NCBI GenBank assembly: GCA_938016265.1
Contig: CALLWB010000044.1
Coordinates: forward strand, 1 to 64,000
Length of the DNA stretch: 64,000 nt
Reading direction: 5' to 3'
From: an uncultured Saprospiraceae bacterium
Lineage (GTDB): Bacteria; Bacteroidota; Bacteroidia; Chitinophagales; Saprospiraceae
The translations under genes were made by a program, and so were the position numbers. The notes beneath the pieces were generated by a model. The model was not told where the DNA came from. It did not search any database and saw only the letters and a list, made by a program, of their open reading frames with translations. Below are positions 1 to 7,114 of the stretch, in pieces. How positions within the stretch are numbered: position 1 is the stretch's first letter; the number at the start of each line of letters is the position of its first letter.

Positions 1-3
1 TCA

Positions 4-120
4 TCAATGCAGCACAGAGCCCTGGACTACACCAAAGGAGCTACCAGATTGCACACGCACAAAGTAAATACCATCAGACAACTCCTTGGTAGGAATTTCC
101 GTATTCTCTCCCTCTACTCT
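4..120 (-). pseudogene. Orphan tail of a T9SS type A sorting domain
   Basis: Reading the minus strand from 120 to a TGA at 4-6 (a second TGA follows at 1-3) gives about 38 residues containing LSDGIYFVRVQ and ending VVQGSVLH. This is the last strand pair of a type IX secretion C-terminal domain, where a 'DGIYFV.V' strand is followed by a short 'V.K.V' terminal strand. No start codon is present and an in-frame TAG (121-123) precedes it, just after the stop of the macroglobulin gene and in a different frame. The upstream half of a normal CTD (about 80 residues with a YPNP-type motif) is missing. It is best explained as a remnant of a lost or rearranged surface-protein gene. Frameshifted read-through from the macroglobulin gene is an alternative I cannot exclude. 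Confidence 0.55.
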
Positions 121-130
121 CTACAAAATT

Positions 131-3100
131 CTATTGCCTAACCGTAATCTGATCCACAGACGTCCAGTACTTGTTTTCAGCCGTGTAATACAAATAAGCA
201 GTCGAAGCCGGTGCATCAAACGTACCAGGGACTTCCGCCTTCAAATCAAGGTGGATCGTCTTCTTTTCAGAAGGTGCCATTTGCCGATAGTAAAATACTA
301 CCCGATTGCCCTTCGTCTCATAAAAGTCAACCGTCTTTTTGTCTAGCAACTCTTTCAATTGCCAAGGTTGCGCCGTCAGTCCTGCTGGAATTCCTACAAT
401 AGCGAGTGTCATCGGCTGGCCATCAGTAGTCGTATTAACCAACTCCGTCGTAAGTCGAACCGTCTCCCCTACTTTCGCGGTTTTGCCACCTAGTTTGGTA
501 CTAAGAGCAATCGGACAATCCGCTGAAGTATTCGGTAAAGCCGTCCTCCAGGTAATCACTGCCGAGTAAGGCATTGCCGTTTTGGCTCCTTTGTATTTCA
601 CCTGAATCTTGTGTTTCCCAGCTTTTAAGTGGGGGGTAATGTCATCGAGTACAATAGGTTCCTGGACCCCTTTCTTGTAGTTTCTGGAAGACACTTTTTT
701 GCCATCCACATACAACTCTAGCGTGCCGTCTTCGTTGGTTTGCTTGGAGAATTTAGCATATTCGATCAAGGAACGTAACGCTAATACGGTGCTATTGGTA
801 TTGCCAAATCCGCCATGTCCATTTCTGGAACTAAGGATAAACTCTGCTACTGTTTTCACACTGGCGTAGTGAGGATTATCTTGTTTTAACAAGGCGCTTA
901 GCGCTAATGCTGCCGTTTCTACCCGCAAGCCTTGTCCGCCAGAACCAGGGCCAGACTTGTCTTTATCCTGCTGATTCCAGCTGCCATTTTCCAGTTGAAT
1001 ACTTAGTAACTCTTCTAGCGCTTTAGCGGCTCTTTTCGAATCTTTATAGTTCAACATGATATTTGCTGCCAGGCCTAATTGATAAGGATTTTTTGTTTTG
1101 AGGGCGGTTTGGTAAGCCGCTTCGGCTTCCTTCTCCAATCCTTTGATGTTTGCTTCGGTGAGGGCCCAGGTGATGTAGGCGCTCAATGTTGCATTGTCAG
1201 CTAAGCCAAATTCGTGCAGCGCTCTAGGATTGCGTTGGAACTCTCCTTTGCCGTCTTTTCGTTTGAGCAACCATTCTGTGGTGCGTTTGATCATTTTGTC
1301 GTCAACGCCATCATAGACTGATTTCATGTCTACAAACTCCATCAATCCGTAAGCCGTCAACCCTTCATGGCCCGGATCGCCACCAAACCATTCGAATCCA
1401 CCACTTGCCGATTCGAAGGAAGTCAATTTGCTGTAGCCTCTTTTTATCAAATCCATTGCTCGTTTGGCGACCTCTGGTTTTACTTGATCGGTTTCTTCCA
1501 TGTATTTTAATACAAGAATGTTTGGATAGGTACTAGAAGACGTTTGCTCGAAACAACCGTGTGGTTCTCTAAGCATGGACTCCAAACCAGACATCAACTG
1601 ATTGATGGTAGATGCGTAGGCGGTCAATTTGCCTTCCATTGTTCCTTTCAATGGTTCTGCGATGTTTACTGAAAACGTTTCGTCCAATTTTGTTCCTGAA
1701 AAGGAAAAAGAAGCTGGATATCCTTTATTCACCATGGTAATTTCCTGCTCAATGGCATCTGAAAACCCACTGCTGTTGAATTGTACGGCAAATTTTGCTT
1801 TTTCTACTTGTTGAGTGACTAGAAAATTTAGAAATTTTGTGGTGGACGAATTCGCGTCAAGCAAGATATTAGCCGGCAATTTGCCTTCTAGTTTTAGTCC
1901 TTCTGGCAATTCAAATTTGAGATTGCCGCTTAGTGATCTAGCGGTATTATTCACGAAAGTAACTGGTAAAGACAATTTGTCTCCTGTTACCACTTCTACT
2001 GGGATCTTGGAAGAAATGGAGAAGGGTAACTGCGTAAAGAACTTTTTCTCCTGTCGTCCGATAGAACCGTCTGTGGCGATGCCTTCTGCGGTAATATTGA
2101 AGGAACTCACTGCATCTGAGTTGTAGAATTCGAGGACTGTTTTTCCGTTTCTGCCGATGGTGACATTGCCATTCCAGTAAAGCGTTGATCGGAAGTCTGA
2201 TCGTACTTGAGGCTGTTTTGGTAATTCGTATTTGGGCATGGCAAACTCTTTTGCACGGTAGTAGACAATTATTGGCTCGCTGGGTCCTTTTTTATTGTCT
2301 TCCATGTCATCTATAATTATCATGTCTACTTCAAATCTCCAACCAAAGGCAATTTCTTCTTCATCTAGAAAGAGTTGATCTTCGACTTCCGATGCTGCGA
2401 CATTCTGTGCAATTTTAGCTTTTTCATTTTTAACGTTTTTGTCTAGGGCAATAACAGGTTTGGCAGCCATAGGTTTTGGTGCTTCTTTTACATCTGCAGG
2501 AATCATTTCTTCTGGAGCAAACACTTCTTGAGGTTCTTCCATAGGCACATCTAGTGCTTGTGCATTGAAATCCACTCGATTGTCTCTTTGTCTAGCTGCT
2601 TTGCCTAATCGTGCAGGCCTTCTTTCTTCAGCCATGGCCACTACCTCCATAAGCATTTGGTTGCTTTCGTCCATTTCGACTTTTATAAGTCCGTTTTTAT
2701 CTTTCTTTGCCTGGCGAACATCGATGGATTTGCTGCGATATCCAACATAACTTACCACCAACTCCGTTTCTTCCCCTATTAGGTCTTGTTCGAATTCAAA
2801 TACTCCATCCATGTCTGTTACTACACCGGATTGAGTACCAACAATTTGAACATTTGCGCCAAATAGTGGCTCTCCGTCCTCAGCAATCACTATACCCTTT
2901 GCTGGTACATCTTTGATTTCTAAGTTTGGCTCGAACTTATTGATCCATCTCCTGGAGATAACTTTCCCGCTTGGATCTTTGATGATTAATCGTTTGGTTT
3001 CATACAGTTCGATGTTTTGGAGTGCAAAATTTCCATTGGAGTCAGTCATTTGCTTGACGTTTGTTCCTTCTATGGTGACTTCTGCATTTTTTATTGGTTG

Positions 3101-4807
3101 ATCGTCCTTGTCTACTACGAGACCATTGATTTCGGCTCTTTCGCCTTGGATGTTTGCTACTGGTTTTCCTGCATCGATTTCTTTCCAGGTATATCGTCTC
3201 CATCCTGCGGTCATTAGCAGATAGTCAAGTGCAGCAGTTGCTTTAGGTTCTTTTTCATCGAAGTAAAAATTTGGCTCGTGGATTTCCTCCTTTATATCAG
3301 ATTCCATTAGAAGCCAAGATAAAATGTTGCTGGACTTGTTGTCTGCAAACGCAAGCAACTGATCGTCGGCTACGGCAACAGATAAGTTAGCAGGCATTGG
3401 GATCCCTCGCTCATCGCTCGTTTCTATCGTCATTTTCACTTTTTCTCTAGGAAGATAACGCTCCTTATCTGTTTTGATATTGACCTTTAGTTGTCTGTCT
3501 TTGTTGACAAAAGTGAGGCGTTCAGCTCTAGGGATTCCCTTGCTGTCAAATAGAGAAATCTGAGCAACTCCAATTGGTAAATCTTTTAGAGGAACGTTTA
3601 CTTTTGTATCAAACCCTTTGCAATCGATGGTTTTAGAGAAATAGTTTTCTCCGCGTACATTGACCACTACTGCCAGTTCTTCCTGTTGGGTGGCTTTTAG
3701 TGTTAATACTAAATTGTCGGTGGTTTGATTGCTCACTTCTACACCGTAGCCCTTTCTAAGTGCTTCTGGCAAGTCGAACAACTGTGTGATTCCAGCAGGT
3801 TTTGAAATTCGAACTTTATAAGTTTGTCCTTTTTGAGGAGTCAATTCGAAGGCGCCCATTCCATGATGAAAACTAGAGAAATTTTTGACTTCTATGCCTA
3901 GATCATTAATAACTACGCCCTCGATATCCGCTGGTTTATTAAATTCATTTAATGCTTTGAAGGCTACGTTTGAGGTCAGTCCTTCTACCAAATCTCCTCC
4001 TTCTGGGAAAAATGCCAATTCTATTTTATTGAGAATGATGGGTATGGAACGGGAAATGGACTCTGCCATCCCCTGATAGTCGATCATTACATTGAGCAAG
4101 CCATCATTAGTTTTTAGCTGATCAGGGAGTTCGAAACTGAGGACTGCGTTACCTGATTGGTCAGTGGTGCTGGTTGCGGTGACTAATTTTTGGCCATTTA
4201 GGTTTGCTACATAACTAAAGGTTTGATTGGCAAGGGGCTGATTGCTGTTGGTATTTAGGGAAAGGTCGGCTTTCACCATGTCCTTATTGCCGTATGCTTC
4301 TTTTTGGAAATCGAGTTTCATTTTCAGTCTTGGGAGGACGATTTGTTGAACTTGGATTTCTTTGACGAAGTGGGCGGGTTGTATATCGTTGTTTTGCCAT
4401 TCTGACCAGGCTTTGACGGAGTACATGCCTCCCAGAGCTTCCTCTCCGATCTCAAAATCGCCTACAGCGACGCCCTCCTTTGCGATCAGATTAAGCGACT
4501 TTTCTATGCCGCCTTTAGGGTTTATCAAATCTACCCGAACTATATCCGATTGTTCGGACGGTTTATAATCTTTTCCATTTCTAATATAGGCACTAAACCA
4601 GATAGTTTCTCCTGGTTTGTACATCGGTTTATCGAAGTGGACATAAACTCGATCTTCTGGCAAAACTTCATTGTAGTGATCTAGTTTTTCCAAAAGCTGT
4701 TGAAGAAAGTTAGTCATCATTTTTTTGGGGGTGTTATCGGTGAAAGCAGACAGCCCGATTAAGGTTATTAGCAGAACTGCTACAGAAATAAATTTTAAAT
4801 TTCTCAT
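131..4807 (-). CDS. Alpha-2-macroglobulin family protein with carboxypeptidase-regulatory-like inserts
   Basis: 1558 residues. An N-terminal signal-like segment (about 5-23) is followed by an MG1/MG2-type region (VYVHFDKPMYKPGETIWF, from about residue 54). At about 555-715 there are two successive carboxypeptidase-D-regulatory-like beta-sandwiches; the second (GIVIAEDGEPLFGANVQIVG...) resembles the N-terminal domain of TonB receptors. A macroglobulin core follows, and the thioester motif GCFEQ is at about 1084-1088, so the Cys and Gln needed for the thioester are both kept. The alpha/alpha toroid follows the thioester. Family knowledge: bacterial macroglobulins are periplasmic or surface traps for foreign proteases and often pair with PbpC; no penicillin-binding protein is adjacent here. 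The protein carries no T9SS tail of its own. The gene appears monocistronic. Confidence 0.9.
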   Translation of the reverse strand: MRNLKFISVAVLLITLIGLSAFTDNTPKKMMTNFLQQLLEKLDHYNEVLPEDRVYVHFDKPMYKPGETIWFSAYIRNGKDYKPSEQSDIVRVDLINPKGGIEKSLNLIAKEGVAVGDFEIGEEALGGMYSVKAWSEWQNNDIQPAHFVKEIQVQQIVLPRLKMKLDFQKEAYGNKDMVKADLSLNTNSNQPLANQTFSYVANLNGQKLVTATSTTDQSGNAVLSFELPDQLKTNDGLLNVMIDYQGMAESISRSIPIILNKIELAFFPEGGDLVEGLTSNVAFKALNEFNKPADIEGVVINDLGIEVKNFSSFHHGMGAFELTPQKGQTYKVRISKPAGITQLFDLPEALRKGYGVEVSNQTTDNLVLTLKATQQEELAVVVNVRGENYFSKTIDCKGFDTKVNVPLKDLPIGVAQISLFDSKGIPRAERLTFVNKDRQLKVNIKTDKERYLPREKVKMTIETSDERGIPMPANLSVAVADDQLLAFADNKSSNILSWLLMESDIKEEIHEPNFYFDEKEPKATAALDYLLMTAGWRRYTWKEIDAGKPVANIQGERAEINGLVVDKDDQPIKNAEVTIEGTNVKQMTDSNGNFALQNIELYETKRLIIKDPSGKVISRRWINKFEPNLEIKDVPAKGIVIAEDGEPLFGANVQIVGTQSGVVTDMDGVFEFEQDLIGEETELVVSYVGYRSKSIDVRQAKKDKNGLIKVEMDESNQMLMEVVAMAEERRPARLGKAARQRDNRVDFNAQALDVPMEEPQEVFAPEEMIPADVKEAPKPMAAKPVIALDKNVKNEKAKIAQNVAASEVEDQLFLDEEEIAFGWRFEVDMIIIDDMEDNKKGPSEPIIVYYRAKEFAMPKYELPKQPQVRSDFRSTLYWNGNVTIGRNGKTVLEFYNSDAVSSFNITAEGIATDGSIGRQEKKFFTQLPFSISSKIPVEVVTGDKLSLPVTFVNNTARSLSGNLKFELPEGLKLEGKLPANILLDANSSTTKFLNFLVTQQVEKAKFAVQFNSSGFSDAIEQEITMVNKGYPASFSFSGTKLDETFSVNIAEPLKGTMEGKLTAYASTINQLMSGLESMLREPHGCFEQTSSSTYPNILVLKYMEETDQVKPEVAKRAMDLIKRGYSKLTSFESASGGFEWFGGDPGHEGLTAYGLMEFVDMKSVYDGVDDKMIKRTTEWLLKRKDGKGEFQRNPRALHEFGLADNATLSAYITWALTEANIKGLEKEAEAAYQTALKTKNPYQLGLAANIMLNYKDSKRAAKALEELLSIQLENGSWNQQDKDKSGPGSGGQGLRVETAALALSALLKQDNPHYASVKTVAEFILSSRNGHGGFGNTNSTVLALRSLIEYAKFSKQTNEDGTLELYVDGKKVSSRNYKKGVQEPIVLDDITPHLKAGKHKIQVKYKGAKTAMPYSAVITWRTALPNTSADCPIALSTKLGGKTAKVGETVRLTTELVNTTTDGQPMTLAIVGIPAGLTAQPWQLKELLDKKTVDFYETKGNRVVFYYRQMAPSEKKTIHLDLKAEVPGTFDAPASTAYLYYTAENKYWTSVDQITVRQ

Positions 4808-5001
4808 ATCAATCTAAATGTTGAATTGGTTAACAAAAGACAATCATGTCAAGTTGGAAAGGGAAGGTCTATCATTTTATAAAAACCGGTATTCAAAAAT
4901 TAAAAGACTCCCTTAGCGTGTTTGATTTTAGAGATGCAGCAGGCTATATTTTTGGTGTGTGGCAATCAAACAAAAAATAATGTTTCATTTTTCCCCACAA
5001 G

Positions 5002-5010
5002 TTATCCACA
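5002..5010 (+). promoter_or_regulatory. Consensus DnaA box in the 4808-5124 intergenic region
   Basis: TTATCCACA matches the high-affinity DnaA box exactly, and TTCCCCACA at 4991-4999 is a weaker neighbour on the same strand. The surrounding 317-bp gap between divergent genes is AT-rich and otherwise holds only the upstream regions of the macroglobulin gene and of the small gene at 5125. One perfect box is not enough to call an origin; it could be a DnaA-titrating or regulatory site, or chance. Confidence 0.3.
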
Positions 5011-5124
5011 TTGAATAGTACTGATAGTCAAGTAATTAACATTAACCAACGATAAATTAGTCTTATTTTAATAGAGAAAAGAAACAAATTTGAATAATCC
5101 GCGTATACAGAAATAACCAAATAA

Positions 5125-5529
5125 ATGAATCTTATGATAAGTGAACACCGATTTCATGAATTAAAAGAAGATAAAATCCATTATGCTTATGTATGTGTAG
5201 AAATCAAGTTGAACACTGGTTACACCGCATGCAGCAATACATTTATGGAGACGGAGTTTGACAATATTCCATCTTCTTGGATAATGGCTGCTTTGGAAGG
5301 AATAATTGAAGCAGCAGAAATGTCTGTAAACAAAGGATTGATCAATAATTTAGTCGTTCGGCTCATCAATTTAAACGGAGCAGAGCAGGAAACGAATATT
5401 GAATTAATCAAATGCGCAGCAATCAACGCTGTTTGGAAAGTACTCGCACCACAGAATAAGCCATTAAAAATTGCTTATTCAAACAAAACATGGTGTATTG
5501 AATATCCACCATTAGGAGTCGCGTCCTAG
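5125..5529 (+). CDS. Small protein resembling a free-standing EF-G domain IV
   Basis: 134 residues, no signal peptide or membrane segment. Residues about 20-105 follow the order of elongation factor G domain IV: a beta strand (YAYVCVEIKL), 'FDNIPSSWIMAALEGIIEAA' (compare the family pattern IP.EYI.AV..GI.EA), then 'KGL...LVVRLINLNG' (compare G.LAGYPVVDVK..L.DG), then 'ELIKCAAINAVWKVL' (compare SSE.AFK.AA..AFKE). None of the GTPase or other EF-G domains is present, so it cannot act as a translation factor by itself. The similarity is read by eye and is an inference; function unknown. ATG at 5125 is used, with a second ATG at 5134. It stands alone, convergent with the membrane gene that ends at 5723. 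Confidence 0.65.
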   Translation: MNLMISEHRFHELKEDKIHYAYVCVEIKLNTGYTACSNTFMETEFDNIPSSWIMAALEGIIEAAEMSVNKGLINNLVVRLINLNGAEQETNIELIKCAAINAVWKVLAPQNKPLKIAYSNKTWCIEYPPLGVAS

Positions 5530-5672
5530 TAACTTAATTCTAAGCCAACGGGGATGAATGTCTGTTTTTTTTAGAAGTATTCGCACTGACTTATAGCCTT
5601 TTAGGCTTATCGAGGGAAACAATTTTTTTGAGTAGAAAATTGAAAGGCATTCAAAAAATTAAGTTCATGTTT

Positions 5673-5708
5673 AAAAAGGGAACACTAGCAGAAATGTCTG
5701 TTAGGTTC
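5673..5708 (-). terminator. Probable intrinsic terminator of the mutase-like gene
   Basis: On the minus strand GAAC-CTA-CAG pairs with CTG-TAG-GTTC around a short loop, with one mismatch and one bulge, and is followed by CCC and a run of five T. It lies 15 bp past the stop of the gene ending at 5723. Confidence 0.55.
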
Positions 5709-5722
5709 TCTTTTTATTGGAA

Positions 5723-6157
5723 TTAGCGCTTTTTTGCTAACCCATATAAAATCTGAAGGGTGGCAATGACAATGGCTATTGACCCTGCATTTAATAACAC
5801 AAAAACCGTGGTCTCTTTTCCTTGAGTGGTGCCAAAACCTGCTCCTGCCATTGGCGTCCCAGAAATCGTACCCCACGCTGCTCCTAGTACTAATGCTATC
5901 CAGATAATGTACATACTAAAAACACTAAATCGAAAGCACCAGGTCAACCCTTTTTCTGAAAGTTGCAATCGGTTCCATATCAATCCAAATACAATTAATA
6001 CTAAACCATGTTGCAGCGCAGAAAGATGTGCCGACAATCCTAATTTGGGATTGGTAAAAGAAGGAATTGCCATTCCATTTAACAGACCAAATAAAAATAA
6101 TAGCATTCCAGCAAAAATTAACTGTTGAGGGTGTACATGTTCTTTAATCGTTGTCAT
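5723..6157 (-). CDS. Four-helix membrane protein, hydroxylaminobenzene mutase (HabA/HabB)-like
   Basis: 144 residues with four hydrophobic helices. The order 'LLFLFGLLNGMAIPSFTNPKLGLSAHL..LQHG' followed by 'WCFRFSVFSMYIIWIALVLGAAWG' and 'MAGAGF' matches the hydroxylaminobenzene mutase family, in which NP..GLS.HL and the final AAWG region are typical. Known members isomerise hydroxylaminobenzene to 2-aminophenol in nitroaromatic degradation. In Bacteroidota such homologues often occur without a degradation pathway, so the physiological substrate is unknown. It lies 118 bp downstream of a Crp/Fnr regulator on the same strand, which may control it. Gene start ATG at 6157. Confidence 0.7.
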   Translation of the reverse strand: MTTIKEHVHPQQLIFAGMLLFLFGLLNGMAIPSFTNPKLGLSAHLSALQHGLVLIVFGLIWNRLQLSEKGLTWCFRFSVFSMYIIWIALVLGAAWGTISGTPMAGAGFGTTQGKETTVFVLLNAGSIAIVIATLQILYGLAKKR

Positions 6158-6275
6158 TTTAGTCTATTTAAAACTATAAATACACAAATGTCTATCATTG
6201 AACAGACTATTCCTTTAACAAATGATAAATAATGAGTTGGTACTTGAAAAGTGGACAACTATTTTGCGAGCTAGA

Positions 6276-6860
6276 TTAGGAGATTTGGGTATCATTTGGG
6301 AGGTAATTTGCCCGAATCCTGCTCAAAGAAACTTGAGTAATGCCCAAATAGGAAGCAATATATTTCAGCGGGACTTTTTGAATAATTTCCATCTCCTTTA
6401 GCAAGGTTTCATATCGTTCTTTTGCTGAATGAAATTGAATACTTTCAATCCTTTCTACTGACTCCAAATACGAGGCTTCCAGCATCAATCTAAACAATCG
6501 CTCGATGCCAGGATAGGTGTCAAAAAGTTGAAAAAATTGGGTCGCATTGATTGCTATTAATTCTCCTGCTTCTAACATTTGAATAGCTTTAGGAGAAGGT
6601 TTTTGCGTAAACAAGCTTTGAACTCTCGCTACTAGATTTCCAGAAAGTGCAAAATACTCAGTGATATCTTTTCCGTCTTTGTAATAATAGATTCTTGCAA
6701 TCCCTTTTTCAAGAAAATAGATCGTATTTGAAGTGCTTCCAGAGGTTTCTACCATTTCCTGCTTTTCCACCCGCTTAATTGAACAAGTCGCAGTTATTGC
6801 TTGCTTCTCCGTCTCTGAAAGGACTTTAAATTGTTCGAAATAATCAAAAAGTGCTTGCAT
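6276..6860 (-). CDS. Crp/Fnr family transcriptional regulator
   Basis: 194 residues. Residues about 15-115 form a cyclic-nucleotide-binding-type beta barrel (the segment 'IYFLEKGIARIYYYKDGKDITEYF' contains the usual glycine turn). A long dimerisation helix follows (about 118-150), then a C-terminal winged helix with recognition helix in 'LKYIASYLGITQVSLSRIR' (about 164-182). There are no Cys clusters, so it is not an iron-sulfur Fnr. The pattern fits the short Bacteroidota Crp-like group in which the ligand is usually unknown. The downstream mutase-like membrane gene, in the same orientation, is the natural candidate target. Confidence 0.9.
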   Translation of the reverse strand: MQALFDYFEQFKVLSETEKQAITATCSIKRVEKQEMVETSGSTSNTIYFLEKGIARIYYYKDGKDITEYFALSGNLVARVQSLFTQKPSPKAIQMLEAGELIAINATQFFQLFDTYPGIERLFRLMLEASYLESVERIESIQFHSAKERYETLLKEMEIIQKVPLKYIASYLGITQVSLSRIRANYLPNDTQIS

Positions 6861-7114
6861 AATTCTTTGTTAACTCATTATTCGTATCAAGTTAGAAATA
6901 TTTCATTCCCCAATTCGCTATTTGTTGAATTATCCGCAACCGATAACGTTGAAAAGCTTCGCTAAATTTAAGAAGTATTTTGGGATGAATTAAATTAATG
7001 ATGTAATAAGAACACAGTATAGATTTCGGTCTTCGGTCGACAATAAATATCATCATATGTTATTTATCATTCGCAAAGTTGAGTAACTTGGTTGATGCTT
7101 GAACGTTTCAAATC

